DNA from: an uncultured Bacteroidales bacterium
GTDB lineage: Bacteria; Bacteroidota; Bacteroidia; Bacteroidales; Bacteroidaceae
Assembly: GCA_902801425.1 (NCBI GenBank)
Contig: CADCIQ010000032.1
Coordinates: forward strand, 1 to 37,583
Direction: 5' to 3'
Length of the DNA stretch: 37,583 nucleotides
The notes beneath the pieces were generated by a model. That model was not told the origin of the DNA. It worked only from the letters and a program-made list of their open reading frames with translations, and made no database searches. This document shows, piece after piece, positions 16,231 through 24,480 of the stretch (positions within the stretch are counted from its first letter, which is position 1; every line of letters starts with the position of its first letter). Both the position numbers and the translations under genes were made by a program.

Positions 16231-16340
16231 AGCTCCAATCGAGAGAGCGAACCCAGAGCGAAGGCACAGCGGAGGCATAACGAAGGCAGAAGGAAACTTT
16301 CTTTATACAACAGGACTTATACGGCAAAAGTAAAAAAATA

Positions 16341-16538
16341 AAAGTTTTTGCGAAGGGGGTTACACCCGACGCTAAAAATCGGCTTTTAGGCGTTGATAAT
16401 CAAGAACTTATAACGGGTGTAACCCCCTCTGAAAATCGAGATTGATTTTAGAGGGGGTTACACCCATTCTTAGTCTCTGATTATCAAGATATTACACCAC
16501 AAAATCAGGGATGGGTGTAACCCCCTTCGCAAAACTTT
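16341..16538. repeat. Nested long palindrome 1
   Basis: Outer arms 16341-16367 and 16513-16538 differ by a single-base indel. An inner hairpin pairs 16415-16437 with 16444-16465. The 13-mer GGGGGTTACACCC thus appears four times in alternating orientation. Between arm and hairpin is another imperfect stem near 16369-16393. It lies between the convergent nuclease and MATE genes and may terminate both. Confidence 0.85.
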
Positions 16539-16555
16539 TGAAAAAATTATTGGGG

Positions 16556-17929
16556 CTACTTTACAAAACCTTTGTTAGCCCACTTAAAGCTATTCCAACG
16601 AGACACAAAGATAGCACCACGAATATTCTCGTCAAGGACAAAGGCAAACCACATTCCAATAAGTCCGAAGCCGAACACAATACCGAAAAGATAGCCAAAT
16701 CCAACACCAACGAGCCACTGTACGATGATTCCAAGGTAGAATGGAAAGAATATATCACCAGTTGCACGAAGCGTGTTTGTAGCCCATATATTGATACATT
16801 TTCCGACCTCAAGCAATACATCCACCCAGAAACACCAGCATACAAGTTTGGCGATGTCCTCGTTATCCGTGAGTGAATCGGCAATTAAAGGTCCACATAA
16901 TGCACATAATACGGAGAATGTAAGGGTGATAGCTGCCCCTCTATGCCACGCAAACTTACCTATGACATAAGATGCCTGTGTCTTCTCAACGCCTGTTAGA
17001 TGTCCCACCATGATAGAGCTACCCTGAGCAATACAGATAGCATAGAGATATACGAACATCACCACGTTTCCAACATAAATACGAGCCGTGAGAGCCTCAT
17101 TGCCTATCATGTTGATGAAATAGATGATAGTTAGCTGCTGAAGGTTGTAGGAGATGTTCTCGCCGGCAGAAGGAAGTCCGATCTTCAGGAGCCTACGCAT
17201 CTCAGATACAGGGAACGGACGGAACAAGCGCAATGGGAAACTTGGTATGAGCTTACGGTTGAGCATCACGATAAGCATGAGCATAGAGACCGTGCGCGAG
17301 ATACTTGTTGAGATAGCTGCACCCTCAGCACCAAGGGCAGGCATACCGAACTTACCAAAGATGAGTGTATAGTTGCCGATGATATTAAGGATATTAACCA
17401 CTACAATGACAAGCATAGGATAGATAGGCTTGTTTGCAGCTCGGAGAATAGCACTTATGGTTGTAGTTATGGCTTGCGCAAAGGCAAGAGAGCCTACAAT
17501 CTGGAGATATGGCTTTCCATAGACCATAAGCTCAGGGCGAAGTCCCATAGCCAGAAGCACAGGCTCGGCAAAAAGAAAGAGTAACAGACTCGACATCAAA
17601 CCCATAGTGAGATTGAGCATAAGAGCCACACCACTTACCTTGATAAAGCGATCCTGTAGCTTTGCACCAAAATACTGGGAGCACAAAACCGACGTACCAG
17701 CATTGATGATAGTGAAAAGCAGGAATACAAGTTGCAGAATCTGGTTGTCCATTCCCACAGCTGCCACAGCATCGTCACTATGCTGAGACAGCATAAAAGT
17801 ATCCACACCACCGAGAAGGAATGTGAGTAGGGTTTCAAGCAGAATAGGCAATACAAGCTTATTCAACTGACGTTGTAGTTTAATCTCTATTCTTTTCTGA
17901 TTGTCGTTGTTATCCATATCTTTTTTCAA
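16556..17929 (-). CDS. MATE-family multidrug/cation antiporter
   Basis: A 457-residue inner-membrane protein with about 12 hydrophobic segments. Its N-terminal half contains the MATE hallmark LPILLETLLTFLLGGVDTFMLSQ...AVAAVGMDNQI, and there is an internal copy in the second half (LLKIGLPSAGENISYNLQQL). The family exports drugs or metabolites using a Na+ or H+ gradient; the substrate is unknown. The start at 17929 (MKKDMDNND) is the longest reasonable; a second Met four codons later is possible. The stop is 17 nt from the nested palindrome. Confidence 0.92.
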   Translation of the reverse strand: MKKDMDNNDNQKRIEIKLQRQLNKLVLPILLETLLTFLLGGVDTFMLSQHSDDAVAAVGMDNQILQLVFLLFTIINAGTSVLCSQYFGAKLQDRFIKVSGVALMLNLTMGLMSSLLLFLFAEPVLLAMGLRPELMVYGKPYLQIVGSLAFAQAITTTISAILRAANKPIYPMLVIVVVNILNIIGNYTLIFGKFGMPALGAEGAAISTSISRTVSMLMLIVMLNRKLIPSFPLRLFRPFPVSEMRRLLKIGLPSAGENISYNLQQLTIIYFINMIGNEALTARIYVGNVVMFVYLYAICIAQGSSIMVGHLTGVEKTQASYVIGKFAWHRGAAITLTFSVLCALCGPLIADSLTDNEDIAKLVCWCFWVDVLLEVGKCINIWATNTLRATGDIFFPFYLGIIVQWLVGVGFGYLFGIVFGFGLIGMWFAFVLDENIRGAIFVSRWNSFKWANKGFVK

Positions 17930-17939
17930 AAACTGGATA

Positions 17940-17947
17940 CAAAGTTA
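17940..17947 (-). promoter_or_regulatory. Probable -7 box of the MATE gene
   Basis: TAACTTTG on the minus strand, 10 nt before the ATG at 17929, so the leader would be very short. No TTTG is evident at -33. Confidence 0.5.
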
Positions 17948-18036
17948 CAAAAAAATAATTTCAGCACCGAAGAATTGTCAATCTTTCGATGTTGAAATTA
18001 TTGCAAATCAAGGTTATACGAATGAAATTGAGAAAG

Positions 18037-18843
18037 TTACGCTCTTTTCATCATACGATTAAGTAGTAAAATACAAGGAATTGCAACAATAGTTGAAACT
18101 ATAACCGAAAAGGTAAGAGCCATGTCATTATTTCCAAAATATTCAATCAGCCTTGCATCAGTTCTGACATCAGGAAATATCCACACAAGCAAGAATGCAA
18201 CGGAATTATTAACCAAATGATAAAGTATTCCCGGTATTATACTGCCAGTACGATAGTACAGCCATCCAAGCAATAATCCGCCAAAGAAAGCATGGGGAAT
18301 CTGAGCGGGATTGAAATGTATCGCAGCAAAGAACATGGCAGAAATTGCGATTGCTATCCATGCTTTTTTATTCGTGAGCTCACCGAAACTATTCTTCATC
18401 CATTCCAAGAGAGCACGAAGTATGGCACCACGAAAAACGACCTCTTCGACTAACGGAGCAGCAATACCTATTACGATATATCCCTCTGGACTTCTAAGTA
18501 GTTTATCGAAAGTGTCAGCAAGTATATCCTTCGTCCATTCATCAGGCAGAAGTTCAAGCATCCATGTAGAAGGCAGTATAAGAGTCAAGGAAAGTAATGA
18601 AACTAACCCTAACACGCCCATAGGCTTTGAACTGATATAGTTGCCCGAAACAGGACACCACTTCATCCACATGAAGGTTGCAAGTGTTATTACAGAATAA
18701 AGGATGGTGCTTAATAGCGTATGCAGAACGACTGTATCATAATTAGCACCAGCAAAGAAAGGCATCATGGCGTATTTCACCAATAATGCCGATAACGCTT
18801 GGCATACTAAGAAATATCCAACAAAGAGTAAAGCGTATTTCAT
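18037..18843 (-). CDS. CPBP-family intramembrane metalloprotease
   Basis: A 268-residue membrane protein of the CPBP (CAAX protease/ABI) family. The three catalytic motifs are visible: E133-E134-VVF-R138, H176 in FFAAIHF, and H209-LV-N212-N213. About eight membrane segments surround them. Members include CAAX proteases and bacteriocin-immunity proteins; the substrate here is unknown. It lies 23 nt after ribF in the same direction, separated by a TTTAGAG-type spacer, so co-transcription is likely. Confidence 0.9.
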   Translation of the reverse strand: MKYALLFVGYFLVCQALSALLVKYAMMPFFAGANYDTVVLHTLLSTILYSVITLATFMWMKWCPVSGNYISSKPMGVLGLVSLLSLTLILPSTWMLELLPDEWTKDILADTFDKLLRSPEGYIVIGIAAPLVEEVVFRGAILRALLEWMKNSFGELTNKKAWIAIAISAMFFAAIHFNPAQIPHAFFGGLLLGWLYYRTGSIIPGILYHLVNNSVAFLLVWIFPDVRTDARLIEYFGNNDMALTFSVIVSTIVAIPCILLLNRMMKRA

Positions 18844-18866
18844 CTCAAAGTTTAGTAGTTTAGAGT

Positions 18867-19865
18867 TTAGTGATTAGAGTTTGCCTTGAAAAACCTTCTT
18901 CTTGTCAAAGGCAAGGCATCAGGGTGCATGAGGTATTCATTTGCCTCAAACGCATCTTCTGACAGTTGTCTGGCAAGCTCTGATATTGTATCAAAACGAC
19001 GCTCATTCCTTAGTTTCTTACAAAATTCCACACGTATCTTCTTTCCGTAGATATTCTCACGGAAACGGAATATATTTGTTTCAAGCGTTAGTTCGTTCAC
19101 ACCGTATGTGGGACGATGACCTATATTCATCATTCCATGATGCAACTGCATATCTCCTTCAACCCTAACCTTTACGGCATAGACTCCACCAACAGGAATT
19201 ATCTTCAGCGGATCAATATCAAGATTGGCAGTAGGAAAGCCTATCTTCCTGCCTTCGTGAAAGCCTTCAACAACAGTTCCCTCAACACTATAAGGATGCC
19301 CAAGACATTCAGTAGCCTCATCTACCCTACCGTCGGCAAGCAATTCCCTTACCAATGTAGATGACACTCGCTTGCCATCTGAAATCTCAAAAGGGTCACA
19401 TTCTACCACCTCAATACCGATAGCCTTGCCATAGCGCACATAGTCCTCAAAGCCCTCGTCCTTGTTCTTCCTGCCAAAACGATTGTCATAGCCAAGAAGC
19501 AGGAGGCGAACTCCAAGCTGTTTATGAAGTATTTCCTTCATAAAGTCATCTGCGGACATAGATGCCATTTCCTTGTCAAAACGCAATACGGCACAAACAT
19601 CCACACCAACTCGTGACATTATCAGTCTTCGCTCATCAACGGTGGTGAGCATATTCGGAACAAAATCCTTATCAAAGACCGTGCGAGGATGGCGATCGAA
19701 AGAGATAGCCATAGATTGAGCAAACCCTCTCTCCCTAGCCAACATACAAAGGCGACGGAGCACATGCTGGTGACCCAGATGTACTCCATCGAAATGCCCT
19801 ATTGTTGCCGCACAAGGTACAGGAACAAAGGTTCCTTCAGTATATGGAACTGTTATGCTTATCAA
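18867..19865 (-). CDS. ribF: Bifunctional riboflavin kinase / FAD synthetase
   Basis: A 332-residue enzyme making FMN and FAD from riboflavin. The N-terminal nucleotidyltransferase has AATIGHFDGVHLGHQHVLRRL, and SFDRHPRTVF; the middle has LLLGYDNRFGRKNKDEGF and SSTLVRELLADG. The C-terminal riboflavin kinase domain has GRKIGFPTANLD, GVYAVKV, and MNIGHRPTYG. No ATG is available near the expected start. A TTG at 19865, 3 nt after the upstream stop, gives an N-terminus of the right length, so TTG initiation is the best choice. Confidence 0.93.
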   Translation of the reverse strand: MISITVPYTEGTFVPVPCAATIGHFDGVHLGHQHVLRRLCMLARERGFAQSMAISFDRHPRTVFDKDFVPNMLTTVDERRLIMSRVGVDVCAVLRFDKEMASMSADDFMKEILHKQLGVRLLLLGYDNRFGRKNKDEGFEDYVRYGKAIGIEVVECDPFEISDGKRVSSTLVRELLADGRVDEATECLGHPYSVEGTVVEGFHEGRKIGFPTANLDIDPLKIIPVGGVYAVKVRVEGDMQLHHGMMNIGHRPTYGVNELTLETNIFRFRENIYGKKIRVEFCKKLRNERRFDTISELARQLSEDAFEANEYLMHPDALPLTRRRFFKANSNH

Positions 19866-19868
19866 ATC

Positions 19869-21041
19869 CTATTTTGCAAGAAGACCCTTAATCTCTGCAT
19901 CCAGATCCTTAATCTGGGCATCACGCTTATGAAGCGCATTAGCACGACTGATAAGGAAGAATGTAGGGATGCTCTGAACATTATATCGTCCGAGATACTC
20001 TGACTGAAGATTGTTTGGATCATGCACGTTAATCCAAGGAAGGGCAGCGGTCTGAGTCTTCCAGAAGTGTTCATCAGGATCTACTGATACCTGATAGATT
20101 TCAAGTCCCTGGGCGTGATACTTGTTATAAACCTCACGAAGCTGCATGATACGCTGAGTACTGTTAGGAGCAGAGAATGCGTGGAAGTCGAGAAGAACTA
20201 CCTTACCCTTCAGTTCTGTAAGAGAACGACGATTGCCGTGGTTATCAACCAAAGGCACATCGATAATATCAGATACAACGACCTTTGAAGGATCTATGCC
20301 TGCGCCTTGCTGCTTCGCCTGAAGAATACGCTGTGTCTTCATTCCCTCGATAGCGATGTTATGGAGGTTCTTGCCACGCTCAGCCTCTGGATAATATGTA
20401 TCCCAGCTTGTAGCAACGGCACCAAACACACGCATATCCTCTACACTCTCGTGAGGATTGAAGATAAGACGATTGCCGAGAGCCTGGAAAAGAGCAAAGT
20501 AAGCGTATGCCTTGTTTGGCTCCTTGAAGATATAGTTGAGCTTTACATTCTCCTTATAAGCGGTTACAAGTTTCTCAAGACTATCCGCAGTCTCTTTCAT
20601 GCCAATAGAATTGTTCTTGTTCAAGGCAATAGCCTGATTGAGCAGATTAATCTGCAAGAGAGAGAGTTCCTTGATCTTTGCACAGTTCTCAGAACCACTA
20701 ACCTCATACTTAACTGCCATTGTTGGATATGAAGCCTTGAACTCAACCGTCTCAGTAGAGTCTATACTTACATTTATGATACTGTTCTTGATACGGAGAC
20801 GATAGAACTCTGGAGCTGAAGGCTGTTCACCTGAGAAGTCGAACTTACCATCAGATGAGAGTTTCACAGAGTCAACGACAACAGGTCCGTCAAGACTCAT
20901 ATTCTCGAAATAAAGTACGGAATCCTGTGCATCGGTAATATTACCGGTCACATGAAACTTATTCTGCTGGCAAGAGGCAAAAGCCACTACCATTGCTGCT
21001 ACGGCGGTGCATCGTGCGATGCGAGAAATAATATGATTCAT
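19869..21041 (-). CDS. TlpA/thioredoxin-like lipoprotein (DUF4369 type) without the CxxC pair
   Basis: A 390-residue lipoprotein (signal peptide, lipobox FASC, C24). Residues about 28-115 form a DUF4369-like beta domain (FHVTGNITDAQDSVLYFEN). About 120-245 is helical, and about 258-390 is a thioredoxin fold with the cis-proline loop SIPTFFL (P359). The redox motif normally reading WCxxC is replaced by AFSAPNSTQR (288-297), with no cysteine, so disulfide exchange is not expected. The EIYQVSVDPDEHFWK segment is a Bacteroidales subfamily trait. It starts a minus-strand group with ribF (3-nt gap) and the CPBP gene. Confidence 0.88.
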   Translation of the reverse strand: MNHIISRIARCTAVAAMVVAFASCQQNKFHVTGNITDAQDSVLYFENMSLDGPVVVDSVKLSSDGKFDFSGEQPSAPEFYRLRIKNSIINVSIDSTETVEFKASYPTMAVKYEVSGSENCAKIKELSLLQINLLNQAIALNKNNSIGMKETADSLEKLVTAYKENVKLNYIFKEPNKAYAYFALFQALGNRLIFNPHESVEDMRVFGAVATSWDTYYPEAERGKNLHNIAIEGMKTQRILQAKQQGAGIDPSKVVVSDIIDVPLVDNHGNRRSLTELKGKVVLLDFHAFSAPNSTQRIMQLREVYNKYHAQGLEIYQVSVDPDEHFWKTQTAALPWINVHDPNNLQSEYLGRYNVQSIPTFFLISRANALHKRDAQIKDLDAEIKGLLAK

Positions 21042-21055
21042 TTTTAAAATTATTA

Positions 21056-21180
21056 GGCCTCTCCTCCCGCCCTCCCCCGTAGGGAGGGAGCCGATTCGCT
21101 AATGGAGGATCAGCAAACAAATATCGATTACCCTTCGCCTTCCAGCTCCCTCCCTACGGGGGAGGGCGGGGGGAGAGGCC
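21056..21180. repeat. GC-rich inverted repeat, locus 1
   Basis: 36-bp arms at 21056-21091 and 21145-21180 match at 35 of 36 positions around a 53-bp loop. Each arm has a small inner palindrome (CTCCCCCGTAGGGAGGGAG). It lies in the probable leader of the TlpA-like gene. Confidence 0.88.
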
Positions 21181-21199
21181 GTTTTCTAATTTTCGACTG

Positions 21200-21230
21200 C
21201 AAAGTTACACCAAATCAGCTAAAAAACAAA
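21200..21230 (-). promoter_or_regulatory. Promoter of the TlpA-like/ribF/CPBP group
   Basis: Minus strand: TTTG (21227-21230), 19-bp spacer, TAACTTTG (21200-21207). The roughly 150-nt leader contains the inverted repeat at 21056-21180. Confidence 0.7.
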
Positions 21231-21315
21231 ATATTATTATGCTTTTCTTCTTTGTCTGCGTGCTAATAATAATTAAATAATGAATGGAAAAGTACTGAAT
21301 TAGCGAAAATATCAG

Positions 21316-21323
21316 TACTTTTG
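21316..21323 (+). promoter_or_regulatory. Promoter -7 box of the DUF4294 gene
   Basis: TACTTTTG ends only 9 nt before the ATG at 21333, implying a nearly leaderless mRNA. Confidence 0.55.
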
Positions 21324-21332
21324 CCTTTCGAA

Positions 21333-21974
21333 ATGAGATTTTCACGTTTCTTCATATCACTAATACTATGCATCCTGTCTCTCTCTGCCCATGCACAGAA
21401 GGAGAAAAAAATCAATCCAGAGGATCGCATTGTTGACATGGACAGTCCTACGTTCGTGCCAATGGTTCGTGTGTCTAAGGTCTTTGATAACGGCGACAGC
21501 ATCCAGTATGTCGAGATGAACAATGTGTATGTATATAGTCCCATCGATTTCAAGGACGAACGCCAACGAAAATCATACAACCGCCTTGTATATAACGTGA
21601 AAAAAGTGCTTCCGATAGCCAAGGAAGTGAACCGTGCCGTACTCGAAACTTACGAATATCTCCAGACTCTTCCAGATGATAAGGCTCGTAAAGAGCACAT
21701 GAAATATGTGGAGAAGAGCCTTATGGCAGAGTATAAGCCTCGAATGAAGAAACTCACATACTCTCAAGGCAAGCTTCTCATCAAACTCATCTATCGAGAA
21801 ACCAACTCTTCCAGCTACGAGCTTGTTCAGGTCTTCTTTGGACCTACTCGTGCAGGTTTCTATCAAGCCTTTGCCTGGGTTCTCGGAGCCAGCCTGAAGA
21901 AAGCATACGATCCCAATGGAGTGGATCGTCTCACGGAAAGAGTGGTTAGACAGGTAGAGTCGGGACAGTTGTAA
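21333..21974 (+). CDS. DUF4294 secreted protein
   Basis: A protein of 213 residues with a signal peptide (MRFSRFFISLILCILSLSAHAQ). The mature core GDSIQYVEMNNVYVYSPIDFKDERQRKSYNRLVYNVKKVLPIAKE...YEYLQTLPDDKARKEHMKYVEKSLMAEYKPRMKKLTYSQGKLLIKLIYRETNSSSYELVQ matches the DUF4294 family common in Bacteroidetes. It is probably periplasmic, function unknown. The ATG at 21333 is chosen because it begins the signal peptide; upstream TTG codons lie within the promoter box. Confidence 0.85.
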   Translation: MRFSRFFISLILCILSLSAHAQKEKKINPEDRIVDMDSPTFVPMVRVSKVFDNGDSIQYVEMNNVYVYSPIDFKDERQRKSYNRLVYNVKKVLPIAKEVNRAVLETYEYLQTLPDDKARKEHMKYVEKSLMAEYKPRMKKLTYSQGKLLIKLIYRETNSSSYELVQVFFGPTRAGFYQAFAWVLGASLKKAYDPNGVDRLTERVVRQVESGQL

Positions 21975-21979
21975 GGAAC

Positions 21980-22172
21980 GGCCTCTCCCCCCGCCCTCCC
22001 CCGTAGGGAGGGAGCCAGATAGCTTTTGGGGGAATGCTCTAATAAATATAAAATGTGGATAGGCTTTATTGGCTTATCCACATTTTGCTTTCTATTAAAA
22101 AATTGCTCTTTATGCTTACCCTCATGGTCGAATCGGCTCCCTCCCTACGGGGGAGGGCGGGGGGGAGAGGCC
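21980..22172. repeat. GC-rich inverted repeat, locus 2
   Basis: Arms 21980-22016 and 22135-22172 are nearly identical to locus 1. They fill the gap between two convergent genes and enclose a terminator hairpin. Confidence 0.88.
22050..22086. terminator. Bidirectional terminator between DUF4294 and PAP2 genes
   Basis: AAAATGTGGATA (22050-22061) pairs with TATCCACATTTT (22075-22086). Confidence 0.8.
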
Positions 22173-22177
22173 TCACT

Positions 22178-23158
22178 TTATGCGTAGCACTTATTCCATA
22201 TATACTTCAACAGAAAGAACACAGCGATTGCAGAGAAGAAACCTGCGATTGCATCGACTGCATAATGAGGGAGGAGATATACCGTACTCATGCAAAGGAA
22301 GATCCAAGGAATAGCCCAGATAAGTGCAAACTTCCATTCCTTTAGCCAGAGGGCGATAATCATAACAAGCGTAGAAACACCAACGTGAGAACTTGGGAAG
22401 GCCGCCGTTGGGCGTTCACCTGTTGCGTGGGCAGTCTGTACAAGTCCACGGAAGAAACCATCCTCCCAACCTGGAACAGGAAGGGCTTCCGTATGATTGG
22501 CAAAGTATGTGCCTACTTCCGGGAAGTTGCCCCTTGCAATCTCATCAACGCCTACAGCAAGATAGTAATACTGAGGACCAGCAACAGGGAAAAGCACAAA
22601 CACCACATAATATACGAAGAAAGATGTAATCAATATGAATGAAACCTTCTGGAAATCCTCATATCGCTTGAAGAACACATAGAACGTAAGCGAAACAAAC
22701 ATAAGGAAATAGAGCGAATAGCCCATAGCCATCAATTCCGATACTATATGCCCTGGATATGCCTTGTTCCAAAGAAGAGCCGGCTGAAATCCGAACAACT
22801 TCTGATCCCAGTTGGCAAACACATGGTCGAGATTCTCAAAATGGCAGTTTAGCACATAGGTATCAGGATACCACCAGCTCAATGTCACTAAAAGCAGCCC
22901 TATACGTGCCAAAGCCATAACCCTGCAAGGCCACACCCTATACACAAGCCATAATGCCACGGTAAGCAGTACAACCCTGACACGCCACCATATCAAAGCC
23001 TCTGGATTTGACAAAGAAGTAGAAGTGAAGAGGATGACGAACAAGGTGAAGATTGCATAGATAACCATGCCTATTTCCACAGGAAACAGCCATTTCATCG
23101 GTTTCTTCTCACCACTTTTCAGAAACAAATCTGATAATTTATAATTATTTTTACCCAT
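22178..23158 (-). CDS. PAP2/AUR1-like membrane phosphatase or head-group transferase
   Basis: A 326-residue multispan membrane protein with PAP2-superfamily motifs: GERPTAAFPSSHVGVSTL and YLLPHYAVDAIAGF (catalytic histidines). The region VFANWDQKLFGFQPALLW recalls the AUR1/inositol-phosphorylceramide-synthase-like branch. It may therefore transfer a phospho-head group to a lipid or dephosphorylate one. It starts directly at the end of the upstream SDR gene (no gap), so the two form an operon. That pairing would suit sphingolipid or phospholipid remodelling in a Bacteroidales cell; this is inference. Confidence 0.82.
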   Translation of the reverse strand: MGKNNYKLSDLFLKSGEKKPMKWLFPVEIGMVIYAIFTLFVILFTSTSLSNPEALIWWRVRVVLLTVALWLVYRVWPCRVMALARIGLLLVTLSWWYPDTYVLNCHFENLDHVFANWDQKLFGFQPALLWNKAYPGHIVSELMAMGYSLYFLMFVSLTFYVFFKRYEDFQKVSFILITSFFVYYVVFVLFPVAGPQYYYLAVGVDEIARGNFPEVGTYFANHTEALPVPGWEDGFFRGLVQTAHATGERPTAAFPSSHVGVSTLVMIIALWLKEWKFALIWAIPWIFLCMSTVYLLPHYAVDAIAGFFSAIAVFFLLKYIWNKCYA

Positions 23159-24154
23159 TTACAACCAACCGTTAGCCTTATACCACGCGATAGCCTCCTT
23201 AACACCACGCTCAAGATTATACTCTGGCTTGAAGCCAAGATCACGCTTTGCAGGAGTGATATCGCACATCCAGTTACGCTGCTTCAGTATGTTGAACTTA
23301 TCATTATTCAGCGCACTCATCTTACCCGTCATCTTCATCCAACGGTCACCTACGGCTGTCACTATCCTCAGAACCCATATAGGAGCCTTGATGCGGATAA
23401 GGAACTTTATACCAAGTTCTTTCTGAATAAGGTCAGAGAATGTAACGGACTCATAAACATCACCGTCACTCAGGAAATACGCTTTTCCCACGCATTCATC
23501 GCGCTCCATCGACTTGAAAACAGCCTGTACAAGATCCTTAACATAGATGAAAGTGATATCCTGACGGTCATATCCCACGGCAAAGTCACTATGCCCCTTG
23601 ATGCTCTTTGCCATAAGGAAATAGTCGGTCTCACGAGGTCCATACACACCTGTCGGACGCAGAACCACCAGAGGGAGGTCCTTTTGCTGAAAGAGCCATT
23701 TCTCTGCTTCATACTTACTCTTTCCGTATGCCGTATTAGGCTGCGGAGTATCAGTATCGAGAATCTCTGTATGAGGCATCTTTTCACGAATAGCACCAAA
23801 GACACTAAGCGAAGACAAATAAACGAACCTTTTCATCGGCTGATTAGTAGCCTTCAAGGCATTCACGAAGTTCTTTGTGCCTTCGGTATTCACCTTGAAG
23901 AAATCCTCTGCCTTGATGCACTTGGTAGCACCAGCCGCATGTACCACATAGTCGAAGGCATGATCAGCAAGGGCAGTCTTCAACTGCTCCACATCCCCAA
24001 GGTTAAGGTCAAGGAAATTGATACGCTCGTCCTTCAGGTATTTCCTGTTGGTACTCTTACGTACTGCAGCCCATACCTCAAGTCCGCGACTCAAAGCCTC
24101 CTCTACTATAAAACTGCCTATGAAGCCCGATGCTCCTGTGATTAGAATCTTCAT
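23159..24154 (-). CDS. NAD-dependent epimerase/dehydratase (extended SDR)
   Basis: A 331-residue Rossmann-fold enzyme. It has the NAD(P) motif TGASGFIG (residues 6-13), HAAGATKC, a catalytic YGKSK (YxxxK), LRPTGVYGPRE, and FIYVKDLVQA. Related SDR proteins include dihydroflavonol-4-reductase-like enzymes and the bacterial reductases of ceramide synthesis. With the PAP2/AUR1-like gene next to it, a lipid-linked ketone reduction is a reasonable guess, but substrate cannot be read from sequence. Confidence 0.88.
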   Translation of the reverse strand: MKILITGASGFIGSFIVEEALSRGLEVWAAVRKSTNRKYLKDERINFLDLNLGDVEQLKTALADHAFDYVVHAAGATKCIKAEDFFKVNTEGTKNFVNALKATNQPMKRFVYLSSLSVFGAIREKMPHTEILDTDTPQPNTAYGKSKYEAEKWLFQQKDLPLVVLRPTGVYGPRETDYFLMAKSIKGHSDFAVGYDRQDITFIYVKDLVQAVFKSMERDECVGKAYFLSDGDVYESVTFSDLIQKELGIKFLIRIKAPIWVLRIVTAVGDRWMKMTGKMSALNNDKFNILKQRNWMCDITPAKRDLGFKPEYNLERGVKEAIAWYKANGWL

Positions 24155-24173
24155 AATGTTATAATATTTTTTG

Positions 24174-24205
24174 CAAAGTTAATAAATTTCTCCTCATTTT
24201 ACAAT
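24174..24205 (-). promoter_or_regulatory. Promoter of the SDR-PAP2 operon
   Basis: Minus strand TAACTTTG (24174-24181), with an ATTG at 24202-24205 about 20 bp upstream (3 of 4 bases of the -33 box). Confidence 0.6.
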
Positions 24206-24261
24206 TAAAACTACATAAAAATCGCACTATTGGCAAATTAATAAAAAATTAACATCCAAAA

Positions 24262-24294
24262 ATTGTATATTCTCAATTTTATTTCGTATGTTTG
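24262..24294 (+). promoter_or_regulatory. Promoter of rnr
   Basis: ATTG (24262-24265), 21-bp spacer, TATGTTTG (24287-24294). The leader to the ATG is about 180 nt and contains the long inverted repeat at 24313-24454. Confidence 0.65.
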
Positions 24295-24312
24295 CAGAAT
24301 AATTTAATAAGG

Positions 24313-24454
24313 AGCCCCTAACCCCTTCCCTTCCCCCGCTCGGGGGAAGGGAGTAGTTACACTTTTTTTCGCAGCGTTTTTGCGACAAGAAGTTTAATTG
24401 GAAATACTATCCACTCCCTTCCCCCGAGCGGGGGAAGGGTTGGGGTTAGGGGCT
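24313..24454. repeat. GC-rich inverted repeat in the rnr leader
   Basis: 42-bp arms (24313-24354, 24413-24454) are near-perfect complements, with a 58-bp loop. Each arm also contains CCCCCGCTCGGGGG or its equivalent, a small palindrome. The sequence is related in style to, but distinct from, the elements at 21056, 21980 and 35038. Confidence 0.88.
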
Positions 24455-24480
24455 ATTCTACTAAAAAACAAAAGAACAAT

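Noticed and set aside
16511-16876. Plus-strand ORF of 121 residues
   Set aside because: It overlaps the palindrome and the end of the well-supported MATE gene on the other strand, and shows no family features.
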